Part shown: positions 22,281 to 34,207 of the stretch, one piece after another
Layout of the letters: each line of letters opens with the position of its first letter
Position numbering within the stretch: the first letter of the stretch is position 1
NCBI GenBank assembly: GCA_948474755.1
Contig: CAOLHI010001308.1
Coordinates: 1-64,000 of the forward strand
DNA length: 64,000 bases
Reading direction: 5' to 3'
From: Ctenosaura bakeri
Taxonomy: Eukaryota > Chordata > Lepidosauria > Squamata > Iguanidae
Notes under the pieces: generated by a model
Told to the model about the DNA's origin: nothing
What the model saw: the letters and a program-made list of their open reading frames with translations, nothing else
Databases searched by the model: none
Translations under genes and position numbers: made by a program

Positions 22281-23528
22281 TTTTATAATTAATTTTATTA
22301 TGATTGCATCGTATAAAGAAACATTTCTCATTGTACATTTTACCGAACTATTACAGCATCTTCCACACCTCTCTGGATTTCAATACTGTTATTTCATTGA
22401 CATATCAACATTTATGCATCACATTACATTTGTTAACATACAAGATAGATCCTGCTCTTCATCCCTACTTTACATGTTCCATGATATTCCACTGATTTTT
22501 ACTTTTAGCTACTCATGCTACCATGAATCAAGAATTGTTGCCTGTCAATACCCAACCCGTTTCCAGAACAATTTGCCATTCTTTGTTAATGAATGAAAGT
22601 TGCCCACCATTGCTCTATTGTAGGTATCTGCTCAGTTTTCCATAGCCTTGCGTACTCAATACGGGCTGTCGTATATGCAACATGATTTTCCAATATTTCT
22701 TTGCAACAGTTCCATCTAACATATGTGTCATATTTAATAAGTACAGTTCAGGTTTCTTATCAATTTGAACCCTCAATATTTTACATATCATATTATGTAT
22801 ATCATTCCAATATTTTTTAGCCTTAGGACACGACCACCACATATGAAATAGCATTCCAGTGTTCAGCTGACACTTCCAACAATGCCCTGTTCCCGTATTA
22901 TATAGCTTCTTTAATTTTTCTGGTGTCATGTACCATCTATAAAAAAGCTTGTAATAGTTCTCTTTTAGGTTCTGAGCTGCAGTAAATTTTTGTGTCCGTT
23001 ACCAGCTCTGTTCCCAGTGTTCTAAATGAATTGGACATCCGACATTTTGAGCCCACGATATCATTGCTAATTTGATTGTCTCATCTTCTCTTTCTTGGTA
23101 TAAAATCTCCTGATATAAATGTGATAGTAAGTGAGGCGGGTTTTCCCGCAGTAACTTCAACATTCTTCCTTGCTCTTTTTGTTCTATTCCATAAATTTTC
23201 ACATCCATCTGGAATCTCTCAAATAACTGTCTGTAAGGGAACCAGTTTAACTTTATTCCTTCTGATTCCAATTTTTCTCTTGATTTCATTTTAAAAAGAT
23301 TCAGATTTGTCTTTTCTAATATGTCATCATAACACAACCACTTATCTGAGTCAATCCATCTTCCAAAGAAGGCTTCTTGAGGGGAGACCCACGTAGGTAG
23401 TTGCCTAATGTTCTTATTCTTGTAATCAGTCCATATTTTAAATAGTGATTTTCTTACAAAGTGATGAACAAAATCTTTATCAACCACAGTTTTCCCATAG
23501 AACATATAGGCATGCCAACCCATCCTTA
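22281..23528 (-). mobile_element. L1 LINE, 5'-truncated, ORF2 C-terminus plus 3' UTR
   Basis: On the minus strand the frame 23538-22615 is open except for one TAA at about 22996-22998, and codes for the C-terminal part of L1 ORF2p. It includes the cysteine-rich motif region HCWKCQLNTGMLFHMWWSC (about 22800-22890), typical of L1 ORF2 ends. The 3' UTR ends in a T-run on the plus strand (22277-22284). The copy is flanked by TCTGCCCTAAACTTTT (22265-22280) and TCTGCCCCAAACTTTT (23529-23544), a 16-bp duplication with one mismatch. The reverse transcriptase and endonuclease domains are missing by 5' truncation. Confidence 0.93.
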
Positions 23529-24063
23529 TCTGCCCCAAACTTTTGCTCCAATGTCAACATTATTATAATTGTAGCACTTTCTCTCACTGGGGCTTTGTAA
23601 CCAGAATTGTAATCAGAGTGTTAAAACCTCTTCCCTGTTACACAAGTGTGTCTTGCCTTTTTTCAGCTCCTTCCTCTCACACCTCAATTAACAAGTATTG
23701 TCACCACCCCCACCACCCTGCCACATCTGCAGATTTGACATTCATAGGTTTGTCAGTTTCTCCAATCCCTGTGCCTTTCCACTTCAGGGCTTTTTTCCCC
23801 AGGCGAATCTACCCCATTGGCTGCTCCAATTAGGCTGTGCAGCCCTTTACAAACCCACCTCTAGTCCTCCTCCTCCACTACCACCAGCTGCTGCTTGGCT
23901 AGCTAAGGACGGTTTGCAGACTGATTTATCAGAACTACAAACCCTCTCCCAATGCCACCCACCCCCAATTCAAGGAAGGAGATGGATGAGACACAGGAAT
24001 TATAGGACCACCATGCTGACCCACCCTTTCCTTCTCCTTTCCCTGAACTGGTTTGGACCCTAG

Positions 24064-24145
24064 GTGCCCATTCTCACTCAGAAGTATATCCCCCTGTATT
24101 CAACAGGGCTTTCTGCAAATAAACATTTACAGGATAGTGGTTAGA
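24064..24145. mobile_element. Short SINE-like relic
   Basis: The phrase TCACTCAGAAGTATATCCCC followed by ATTCAACAGGG and TAAACATTTACAGGAT resembles the amniote repeat also seen at 19735. Confidence 0.4.
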
Positions 24146-24164
24146 CTGGACAATCCTATACATA

Positions 24165-24390
24165 TTTGTTGTTGTTGCATGCTTTTAAGTTGTGTCTGAC
24201 TTACGGCAACTCTCAGGTGAACTTACCCCAGGGTTTTCTTGGCAAGAATGATTCAGAGGAAGTTTGCCTTCCTCTTAGGCAGAGAGAGTGTGACTTCCCA
24301 AGGTAACTCAGTGGGCTTCCACAGTTGAGTGGGGATTTGAATCTGGCTTTCCTCGAACTGTTGCCTGGCTCTCAAAACACTACACCATGA
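24165..24390 (-). mobile_element. tRNA-derived SINE
   Basis: Minus-orientation copy: (TTG)n, GCTTTTAAGTTGTGTCTGAC, CAGGGTTTTCTTGGCAAG, ending AACACTACACCATGA. Confidence 0.88.
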
Positions 24391-24434
24391 TTATATATGT
24401 CTGCTCATAATAACTCCCATTTAGTTTAATGGGA

Positions 24435-24637
24435 AGAGCCAGGCTTGTGTGGTTTGAGCTTTAAACTACAACCCTGGAGACCAGAGTTCAGTTCCTCACT
24501 TGGCCATGGAAACCCACTGGGTGACCTTGGACGCTAAACGTACTCTCAGCCCCCAGAAAACCCCATGATAGGTTCACCTTAGTGTTGCCCTAAGTTGGAA
24601 ATGGCTTAAAGGCAGACAACAACAACAAAAGCAAGTT
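24435..24637 (+). mobile_element. tRNA-derived SINE
   Basis: Plus-orientation copy just 45 bp from the preceding minus copy: AGAGCCAGGCTTGTGTGG start, GGTGACCTTGGACGC body, AAACCCCATGATAGGTTCAC, and a (CAA)n tail. The two form an inverted SINE pair. Confidence 0.88.
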
Positions 24638-25188
24638 TAATGGGACTTGTTCTCACTCAGTGTGTAAAGGGCTGTGGCTCTAGAGATATTTAACTGCACC
24701 CCCTTCTAGTTTGAAATGGAGGGGGGGGAGATAAATGTAGATGTTGGAGAAGAAGTGCATTACCTAGTCATTTTCATATATTAATACATTTGCCTTTTTT
24801 GCAAATTTGAATATTGGACAGTGCTTCCCATTTGTTGGCCTAGTTTCAGCAATTGCAGGTTGGGCACATCTGCGAACCCACACAGCATCTGCAAAGGACA
24901 GTTGGAGCTAGGATATGTGGAGAATGTTATGTTCTGTCATCCTTCCTCTCCTTCATATTAGAAGCTTTATTCTGCATCTTAATAGTCTCCTTTAGCCTTG
25001 AATAATTACAGTTTTATAGCCTCTTTATTTTTGCCAGGAATTATCAGAGACACAGGAAGAATCTTGAGTATGTCCTCAGAGTAAGTAGCTAGTATGTGTC
25101 TTGTCTGGACTTGGTTTAGGGACAAATGTAAAAAACCTGGCTTTGCCCAACAGTGCTATAATTTCTCAAAATTTTATTACGGCAAACA

Positions 25189-25275
25189 GCCCCTCCTGAA
25201 ACTGCAAACCCCAGGATTCCAGAGGATGTTGAAAGTGGAATCATAGCACTATAACACTATAGTGCGGAAATGGCC
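25189..25275. mobile_element. Palindromic MITE, right arm only
   Basis: The right arm is intact from CCCCTCCTGAAACTGC to TAGTGCGGAAATGGCC; the left arm is absent. Confidence 0.8.
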
Positions 25276-25956
25276 TAAGAGGAGAAAATAAGGATTACAT
25301 TCATGTTAAAATTTAAGTGTAAGTTAAATGACTGCATTAAAAGTTGGATGAAGGTAGATAATACTGTCAATTATTTTATTTTCCCAAATCCACTTGTCCT
25401 TGTTTTGATCTTGGCCAGAAAGAAACTATCGCATAATTTGTGGAAAACCCCATTTTTCATTCATCATTGACAATACCTCTTTTGCTTTCTCTTTCTCCCT
25501 CTCTTAAAATCTCACATCTTTGCCTTCCCTTTTTCTATACCTGATTCTCACAAGGGTTGGCTGCTACATGGATCCCAGCAAAATCTCAAAATTAGGAGTC
25601 GGAACACTCATTTTCATGAAAAAGGAACCTCGATGTCAAAGGCAGGCAAAATGCAACCTCCCTGAAGCTAATCTTATGGCCCTCAACTCTTCCAGACTCC
25701 CTGGACTGGTGTTTTTGGCCAAATAAAGAGGATGAACTAAAAAAACCAAAGATTTTTATAGCCATTTGTATTTATTAAACCATCTGAAGAAATTAATAAT
25801 AAGGCACACGTATATATGATAAACTGGATCTATACTGTTTTTAATACCAATTTCAACTGAACAGGATATATTTTCAATTATTACTGCACTTAGGTTCTCC
25901 TTCAGTTGCTTTGTGTGAGAAACGTCTTTCTTTGGAGTAAAATGCTCATTGACTTA

Positions 25957-26426
25957 GGCACTTTTCGCATTGAGGCTTCTCGCGCGACCGGGGAGGGCGG
26001 CTCGCGCGAGAAGGCTCCTCCGGGAGGCTGCCGTTTCCCCCCTCCTTCCTTCCGCAGGCGAAGGAACGAGGGGGAAGCGGCAGCCTCACGCGAGCCGCCC
26101 TCCCCCCCGGGCAAAGCAGGAGGTTGTCGCGTCCGTTGTGCTAGCGCCTCGCCCCGCCCCTTCCTTCCGCAGGGGCGGAGGGAAGGAAGTGCGACCCAGC
26201 TGCCTTCCCGACGGTCCGCACAGGAGGTAAGTGTGCGTGGGTGCCGGGAGTGTTGCGCGAGCACAGGTGATTTTCGCTTTGAGGCAAAAATCAAAAAACC
26301 CATGATCGCGCCGCTGCAGCCCCGTGAGCGCGGCGGAAGTGGAAGTGCGTCGTGCAGAGCGATGCTCCCACTCCCGCGAGGCTCATGGGGCTGTCACGCG
26401 ACAGAAAACCCGTGCGAAAAGGGCGG
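25957..26426. mobile_element. GC-rich non-autonomous DNA transposon, Harbinger-like
   Basis: Ends read GGCACTTTTCGCATTGAGG and CGTGCGAAAAGGGC, flanked by TTA on both sides (25954-25956 and 26427-26429). It is very CpG-rich and gives long frames on both strands (up to 231 codons) that are composition artefacts. It is homologous to 34208-34630 over most of its length and has GAG|GTAAGT at about 26224-26232. Confidence 0.82.
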
Positions 26427-26537
26427 TTATTCATTTATACCCCATCTTTCCTCCAAGGAGCTAAAGGTAGCATGCATGGCTGTCTACTTCCTTATTTTAT
26501 CCTCACAACAACTTTGTACTGTGAGTTTCATGTCTCT

Positions 26538-26679
26538 AGCCATTTCTGCACTAGACTGTTATAGTGCTATTATTCCGCTTATTCCAAGTGGACCCTCCTG
26601 AAACTGCAAACCCCAGGATTCCATAGGATGTTGAAAGTGGAATAATAGCACTATGTAACAGTCTAGTGCGGAAATGGCC
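26538..26679. mobile_element. Palindromic MITE, left arm shortened
   Basis: Flanked by TCT on both sides (26535-26537 and 26680-26682). Left end GCCATTTCTGCACTAGAC, right end GTCTAGTGCGGAAATGGCC. Much of the left arm interior is lost. Confidence 0.88.
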
Positions 26680-27027
26680 TCTGTTGGGACTTGAATCTGG
26701 ATTTCTCAAATCCCTGTCTAACCCATTAACCACAGTTTTATTTTATATCAAATAAATACATTTCAAATTCATATTCATCTATTTTATGGTTCAATAAATT
26801 ATTTTTGTTCTGAGTCATTATTCATTGCAATTTTGCAGATTAGTTATTTGATTAACTCTATTCTTTAGTTTTCCTGTTAGTTACAGGGTCACTGAGCAAG
26901 TTAAGTATTTACTTCAAAATTTGAAACATTCTTCTATTTCTTGAGGTGGGACAGAGAAAAGGAAAGTCAAATTTTCATTACTGCCTATGTACCTGTCTAA
27001 AGATTAATCCTATGTATGCATATGTGT

Positions 27028-27238
27028 CTCAAAGTCACCTGATTACGTATGGTGACCCTATGAATTTCATAGGATTTTCTTAGGCAAGGAATACTTGGTG
27101 GTGATTTTGCTAGTCCCTTCCTCTGACATACAGCCTACAGCAGTTGGTATTTGTTGATAGTCTCCATGCAAGTGCTAACCATGGCTGACTCTGCTTAGCC
27201 TTCAAGATGAAAGCGGATCTGGGCCCTTTAGGCCTCCC
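27028..27238 (-). mobile_element. 5S-rRNA-derived SINE
   Basis: Minus-orientation diverged copy: GGTGACCCTATGAATTTCAT, TTTTCTTAGGCAAGGAATAC, and the 5S-like complement CTCTGCTTAGCCTTCAAGAT near the end. Confidence 0.8.
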
Positions 27239-27924
27239 AAAGATTGTTTCATTTGCACAAAGAGCAGTTTAGGGGTTGCAGATGAGAACTGGCTGATGGG
27301 ATGTTTAAAAAACATCAGATATTTGCCTTTGGAGCAGTGATACTAAAATGGCTGGCATGCCCCTTAACTGAACAGATTATCTGAAATCTAAGACATAATG
27401 AGATATATTGAAAGATGTGTCAACCAGTTTTAACCTAATGCATTTATCTTTGAGAGTGGAAATACAAGCCATGTATTTCCCCCTACAGTTTACAAGCACG
27501 CATTATCCTCATGTTAATTGCAACCTTACTGATGTTAATGTCCATATGAATTTTCCATATGTATATCAGATAGCTTTTTTCCTGGTCGAAAGAACAGGTG
27601 CTAATCTCCACATAGAAAATATTGGTTCTGGGTTTCCAAGCAACAATATTAGAAGCATATCAGAGATTATTGTTATGCAGCCAATGCTAATCTTTGTCTT
27701 GCGTCTCCGGTGATGACTGTACCAAAGGCATTATCATGGCTCTGGAAGCTGCTAAGTAAACACATTGTTCCTTGTCACTGGCTCCTTGTCACTGGAGCAT
27801 GGCATTTCTTTGTAACCTATTGCTAATAATATTTGGATAGGTCATGCAAGCATTTAATCTCCCTTTTAAAAATAATTCCAGTTTGGTCACTCCATTTGCA
27901 AAATGAGATGCTGTTGTGAAGTAA

Positions 27925-28515
27925 GAGAGTCAGGCTGGTGTAGTGTTAGGTTTGGACTAGGGCTCTGAAGAATGGTTGGACTCCTTGCTTGGCCACGGAG
28001 ACGCGCTGGGTGACACTGGGCAAGTCACTGGGCAGCTTCATAGAAGGACAATGACAAATCCTCTCTGTACCCAAATAACTTTTATTGGTTTTATATATTA
28101 TTCCAAATATCATATATATAAATATATTTAAGCTTAAACGGGAGGTAAGAGAAGGAGGGTGACAACATAAATAATATATATATATATATCATCGTTACTA
28201 TAAAATATAATATAAACTTTAATTTATCTTATATATTTTGTAGATCTGATATTATTAATTCCCCCCACTTTCTCTAGTTTTAATTTGATTTTTTCCCTGT
28301 CACTAGCTTCTCTTTAGATATTTAACAATTATTTCAGTCTTAACTCAAAAATCCTCCCAGCATTGTAATTTCTTCTTCCTTCTTCAAAAAAATTAGTAAA
28401 GGTTTCTAGTCTTCTTGAAATTGATCAATTGTTTCCCAAATCCTCTCTAAACATGCCAAATGCTAGTATCATCTTAGGGTCTCTATAAGTCCGAAACAAC
28501 TTGAAGGCACACAAC
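27925..28515 (+). mobile_element. tRNA-derived SINE split by a retro-insertion
   Basis: The SINE begins AGAGTCAGGCTGGTGTAGTG and breaks in the CAAATCCTCTCT block (28055-28066). It resumes in the second copy of that block (28437-28448), then TAAACATGCCAAATGC and the tail CAACTTGAAGGCACACAACA. Confidence 0.82.
28067..28436. mobile_element. Retrotransposon fragment inserted in a SINE
   Basis: This 370-bp AT-rich insert is flanked by the 12-bp duplication CAAATCCTCTCT, as produced by LINE-type target-primed insertion. It includes an (AT)n run at about 28168-28188. The class is uncertain; the TTTTATTGG start resembles the complement of a LINE 3' end. Confidence 0.65.
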
Positions 28516-30609
28516 AAGAAGTGTAATTTACAAACATCTCTCTCTCACTCCGATCCCCATAAAACCACAGAATTTATGAAGAAGAAACATGGGCTTGGCT
28601 GGGCTAGATGACTGAAGGACAATTCTCACTTCTATTTCATCATGGATGTGTTTGATCTGAAATCATAGCTCACAGGATCCAATTACAGTAATGTTCCCCA
28701 ACAACTTCCTCAAATTCTGTGGTGGAACTGGTTTTCAAAATGAATGATATAGGCAAGTGGGGAGAGGGGTAAACATGTAACCAGCTGTTTTAAGGATTAG
28801 TTGGAGGGGAACAAAGAAACTGGGAAGAGGGTTCAAAGCAAGTTTCAAACTGTTAACTGCAAAAAAGCAATGGGAAAATAATTACAAGCTTCCTCCACTT
28901 ATCTGACAGGTTAGGGAAAGAAGCAGTCAAAAAACACAATTGGTTGAAAAGTGGAAGCCATGGACTATACTGTAAGGAGCATGAAGGACTTATGCAGGCT
29001 CACTTGGGATCAACCACGCACATGCTGCTTGCTTAACACCCTTTTACCCTCCTCTCAGCTTGCTTTGCAAGCAGTGCATGAGCGAGAGAGAGAGAGCAGT
29101 CCCAACTGAGCCTCCTTAGGCAAGAAAAAATGATGGAAGAGCAGAACCCCCATTGATTTAATGGAATTTGTCCTTAATTTGGAAATGTCAAAAAAGCAAG
29201 TTGTCAGATAATGGGACCTCAAAAAGTGTAGGCTTCCAATAAAGAAATATTGTTTGTTACATCTATAACTATGATGGACATCAAAGCAGCATGGTGTAGG
29301 GTTCCCACATGCCATTTAGCCATGGATCTGACTGAACAAAGCAAATCTTGGTCAACTTTATGTCTGTACGGAGGCCACCATGAAAAGACACCTGACTGCA
29401 TCGTTATGTACCTTTTTTGACCATACCTTGGGATAATCTACATAAGTTATGCTGGGGGTGGGAAGGAAGGCAAGGAGATACACACTTTCAGCATGCAAAC
29501 TTACTACATAACATTGATTATTAGTGCTGCCAAGGAATAATTAGCAAGACTAACAAAGAATCAGTCTGTTGTATTGGATCAAAAGTCAGAGAGACAGCCT
29601 AGTACTTCTAAGACTGAGTGGGAGCTGAATTTGTAGAATTGAAACAGGTAAAAAAAGAGCAAGGAAAATGATCAAGGGACAGGATCGACTCCCTTGTAAC
29701 CGAGTGGTTGCAACAATGGCTTGGACTGGACCCTTCTAATTTAGGGGGGAAAGAGTGGGGGATGTCTATTAAATTGTTCCTTACATGAAAGAAGTGGACA
29801 AAGGGAGACATTTTTCTTTTGCATAGTATTAAAAATGAGAATCATCTCATGAACATGAACCATAGGAGTTTCAAGTCAGACAAAAAGAAGTAACATTTTG
29901 CACAGTGTGTAAATGAACTATGAAATTTTGTACTTCAACTTAGTCTTAAAAGGTGATAGATGCATCCATGAAGGCTATCAGTGATTCCTTTTCCTCCCTT
30001 TGACTGTATGGCACTGGGGAACAAGGTGGAAAACTGGATATAGACTATTTAGTAAGACTGGACAGAGCTTTGCGTGACCTGCGAGTGCTCTTCTTACACT
30101 CTCCCCTCTGGAGTCTCAGATGGCCTAAGGAGAGATGTCCAAGATGAGATCTGGAACCATATATAAAGGATTTACCATATTTCCCCCAGTTGCTGTATTG
30201 CTGTACTGCAAGTTCTTCAATGATTAATTGCTATTTTACACAACGGCAATAAATGGCTCATGGATGGATAAGAAGTAAACACTTCCAGTGGTTTTTTCTA
30301 ACTTCCAGTGCTTTGCAGAAGGCTCATGCTATAGACATTTAACACGAGAGTCCTATCTAAGTAGCCACTGGCTGCAGTAAAGTTCAATTGGGTGGGATCA
30401 CTGAACTGGAAACAAGTGATTTGAAAAATAATGACTATATTTCAGAGGACTTTGAACATTGCCCCTATGAACTGTTTCATCATTTCCCCCCTTAGAACAA
30501 AAGAGTAGAACTGAGATGAAAACAGCAACAATAAAAATACAGATAACTACAGGAGTAGGAGTCACTACTCTTTAGAAGTACTTTCTAGTAGTCAGTGCTG
30601 AAACTCTCT

Positions 30610-31085
30610 GGCCCTTTCCCCACGTGAAGAAAAAAACATCCTGAGACATCCTGAAACGGAGCTTACCTCAGTCCGTCGCCGCGTGGAGCAGCACGTTTTC
30701 GCTGCTCCACACTCCTCGGTGTCCCGCGGCGTCCTGCAGTGCCCAAAGTGGCGGCTTACGACTGGCGGAGGCTCTCCACCAACCAGAGAAGCTCGCCAGC
30801 CGGAAAGCCCACCCCCGGCAGATCTGCAGGCACGCCCTTGTGCACGCCTGCAAATCCACACCGGGCGCTGCAACGGGGATGCACGCGGCTGCATGATCGT
30901 GCTCTTTAAAAACCACTTGAAAAGTGGTTTTTAAAAAGCACGCTGCGCCTCCACTTCCGGGAGCCCTAGAGCGGATTAGGGTGTGGAATTACTCTAAAGT
31001 AATCCACCCCAATCCACTTTACGGTGTAGACGACCTCGTCAGAGGTCGCTCTACACTGTTTTTAAACTCCCGTGTGGAAAGGGCC
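30610..31085. mobile_element. GC-rich non-autonomous DNA transposon, Harbinger-like
   Basis: Ends GGCCCTTTCCCCACGTG and CCGTGTGGAAAGGGCC are flanked by TCT on both sides (30607-30609 and 31086-31088). The interior has several small inverted repeats (for example AACCACTTGAAAAGTGGTT at 30911). No transposase frame is present. The minus strand carries GAG|GTAAGC near 30664-30672. Confidence 0.85.
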
Positions 31086-31275
31086 TCTGTTATGCATCAA
31101 GGAGGAAAGAGTGTTACAAAGTACCTTCTCACATTGGGGCAGTGCTTCAGTAGAATGAACAAATAACCTTTGTACATTTTTTTGTTCAGTTTTTGTGTAT
31201 ATTCCACAATGTCATCCAAACCTAGTACCAAATATTTTAATGTATAAAATTTCTAAAAACTCGCTATATGTTAGA

Positions 31276-31580
31276 CAGGGTTGCCAGTTTAGGATTAGCC
31301 CAGGTCCTGAGATTTCCAGGCCAAAATCTGACAAGGAGAAAGATAAGGAAATTTAAAAAATAATGAAAATTGGAGTCTTTGCCACCTGCAGCAACAAACA
31401 GACATTGCAAATTACAACAAGCTGCTGCTTTCCTAGCTGAGCTGGAGATTTGCACCCAGCCTTTTCCTCTTGCCTGGTGCTAAGCCTATCAAAACTTGAG
31501 AATGTGTGCTGTTGCCTCTCCCAGGAGATGACTCTAAAAACTGGAGACTCAGGGCTGGGCTCTGAGATCTGGTAACTCTA
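31276..31580. mobile_element. hAT-like MITE
   Basis: Ends CAGGGTTGCCAG and its near complement CTGGTAACTCTA, flanked by ATGTTAGA and ATGTTAAC, an 8-bp duplication with two mismatches. The interior has no coding capacity. Confidence 0.65.
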
Positions 31581-32104
31581 ATGTTAACAGAGCTGTGGGG
31601 AAAATGTTGGCCGATCCCATGTTTGAGATCATGAGTGATCAAGGTTACCAGCTGGACAGAAAGGTGGTGGGTGTGGGAGGCTTTGGTCCTGGTTTTATCC
31701 TTCCAACTAGGGTACAATTTATGCTGCTATCAGCAGGTGAGACTAGTCAAGGCACAGAACTAAAGTTATGAATTGCCAATCAGTGGGCAGGAAAGTGCTG
31801 TGAAAGAGGCAGTAGTGACGACCATGGAGTTCCAAAATCTGATAACCCTGGAATTCTGATCTGTGTTCAATTTGTTGGCCATTCTATATAGCAGAGCAAA
31901 AGCAGATTTGGTATACCAGCAGCTATGCTGATGTGCAAGGTTGGTACTTGTCAGCAAGGGCTATCTGAAATGATAACAATGAATATACCTAGTCAGTGTG
32001 CCAAAACACACAACAAAGTGCACTGTGAAAGTAAATTCTACCAAATAAAGGAAAAAAACCCAGCCAATATGTGGGTAGAGTACACAGTAACTAAGGCCTA
32101 TATA

Positions 32105-32753
32105 CTGTAAAAGCACCAGATTCTGCCTGATCTTGGAAGCTAAAGGTGGGGGGGGGTCAGTCCTGGTTAATACCTGGATGGGAGACCGCCAATGAATACT
32201 AGTAGGCTAAGGGCTTTCCAAATGGTGTGTTGCGACATGTTAGTGTGTTGCCTGAAGTGTGTAGGTGTGTCACCTTCCTGGCTTGAGAAAGACCCCCCTC
32301 ACTTGAGGCATTCCTTCTGCCACTGCTCTCGCTGGGGCCTTTTCTTGCCAAGGGAGATGGCAAGGGACCAGGATCAGGTAGGGGGTCTACCTTTCCTGCT
32401 GCTGCCACCCTCACCAGGGTCTTTCTTGGTGAGGGCGGTGGCAGCTGAGCAGGACAGAGGAGCTGCCTTTCCCCACCCTAGATACACCTCTGGATACTGC
32501 ACATGCGTAATCAGTTAGTTTAACTTCTGGTTTGCTAGTAAAACTGAATTACTGTGTCACGAAATGATGCATATCTAAAAAGTATGTCACCAACATGAAA
32601 AATTTGGAAAGCGCTGCTGTAGGCTATATTTCAAGAGAAAGGAACTGACAAAAGCACCTCTGAGTATTCTTTGCCCACGAAAACCCTGTGAAATTCGTGG
32701 GGTCACCATAAATCAACAGGTAACTTGAAGGCCCATACACACAAAGCAACTCT
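32105..32753 (+). mobile_element. 5S-rRNA-derived SINE split by a hAT-like element
   Basis: The 5S-like part (GATCTTGGAAGCTAAAGG, GATGGGAGACCGCC) ends at 32209. The body resumes at 32619 (GTAGGCTATATTTCAAGAG) and runs to the CA tail at about 32743-32750. A G run sits inside the 5S part (32146-32156). Confidence 0.9.
32210..32618 (+). mobile_element. hAT-like non-autonomous element
   Basis: The element is flanked by an exact 8-bp duplication GTAGGCTA (32202-32209 and 32619-32626), the hAT signature. Ends are GGGCTTTCCAAAT and ATTTGGAAAGCGCT. It shares GTGTTGCCTGAAGTGTGTAG with the copy at 59308. Confidence 0.92.
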
Positions 32754-33979
32754 TGGGAGAAAGAAGAAATGAGTGTGGTATATATATCCTAGAAGACTGC
32801 CACTGATCTGGCATTTCAGTGTTTTGAGTAGACGAAACACCAAAAGCAACCCATTGGTCGTCGACAGATTGTTTGAAGCAACCACTCCAGCATTTTATGG
32901 CTGAAAGGTTTATGTGAAAAATTGATTTAATTAAGTTATATGGCCTTCATCATCCTTAGAGACTTTGCAGAAGGAAGAATTCAAGCAAGAAGGATCAGCA
33001 ATCCCAGCAAGTCATACCTGATTTTCTTGCTTCAGCAAAAATGAAGTTTCTGAATTTATACATACACACAAAAAATGAGCATGTTATGTATATATAGGAA
33101 GAAGGTGACTAGATTTTCACAATAAACAGTCAAGAAAGGAAAGGGATGACTTTTATGTTTTTGAGAAAGTGCCAAATGTCCTCAAGAAATTAATGGTGCA
33201 TTTTATTAGCAGAGCTTGCAAAAACACATTTTGGCTTTATGACTTTGAGGAGGGGGTCACTGTGTAAAAGCAAGGTCAGTATCAAGAAAATATAGCACTA
33301 TAAATCTCCACCTAAGAAAATGTACACAACATGTAATTCTCTAGATTGGGAAAGGGAATCCATTGTGCTGTACCCACTGGAAGAAATGGGACTTAAAAAT
33401 GTTTATTTACAACCAGATCATGCCTCAGGACCTGACAAGTCAGTCACACAAATACAAAATGAAATGAATCAAGGCTTAAATTCTGCCATGAGTCCAGCTT
33501 CTTCTCCACTTTGAATTCTGACAGACTCCTGCTTCTTTTCCACTTTACTTTTAAGTCCTCTGCACCACAGTTAATCACATTACTGTGTGTTGTTTCATGA
33601 GAATTACACAATACTATTTGGCAAACCTGTTCCTTCTAGTATAATGGTAATCTTCATTTTTGCATCTAACCCCTGTGTTTCAAAGTCTAATGATTTGCAG
33701 AGAACAAAATGTAACCATTAACTGCATCACCTGGCCATCAACCTAATACTTCCCATCAAGGAAGCATTTCATCTGTTCCATTCAGATTTCACAAGCTTGC
33801 TAGTGCCTTCTGAGAAGAAATAGATGGGCCCCATAAAAGGGTTTTTGTAACTCACAAGTTTTTTGACAAATGAAAATTTTGGCCAGGAATAATGGGCTAG
33901 TTTTAAACTGGTCCCCTTTTAGCCTCCTATTTCATTTGCTGTTTTAGTAACAATAATAATGTTTGTAAGTGTAAACTAA

Positions 33980-34198
33980 GAGAGCATGGTATAGTGGGAT
34001 ACAATAGTAGGATTCTGGTCTGAACCCCTGCTCAGCCATGAAAATCCACTGGGTGACCTTGGGCAAGTCACACTCTCTCAGCCTTTGAAGAAGGGTATGG
34101 CAAACACCCTCTTAAGAAACCACGCCAAGAAAAGCCTCAATGATAGGCTTGCCCGAGTCACCGTAAGTTGGGAATGACTTGAAGGCATCCAACAAGGT
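33980..34198 (+). mobile_element. tRNA-derived SINE
   Basis: Full-length copy: AGAGAGCATGGTATAGTGG start, GACCTTGGGCAAGTCACAC body, and tail GACTTGAAGGCATCCAACA. It ends about 10 bp before a GC-rich element. Confidence 0.88.
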
Positions 34199-34207
34199 GT
34201 AAACTAT

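Noticed and set aside
22615..23538. Two minus-strand frames of 104 and 179 codons as host genes
   Set aside because: They are one L1 ORF2 C-terminus separated by a single stop, flanked by a target-site duplication.
25906..26601. A 231-codon plus-strand frame and several overlapping frames on both strands
   Set aside because: It lies mostly within the CpG-rich element 25957-26426 and runs into a MITE. It is rich in Arg, Pro, Gly and Ala on every strand, which is a composition effect, and no domain is visible.
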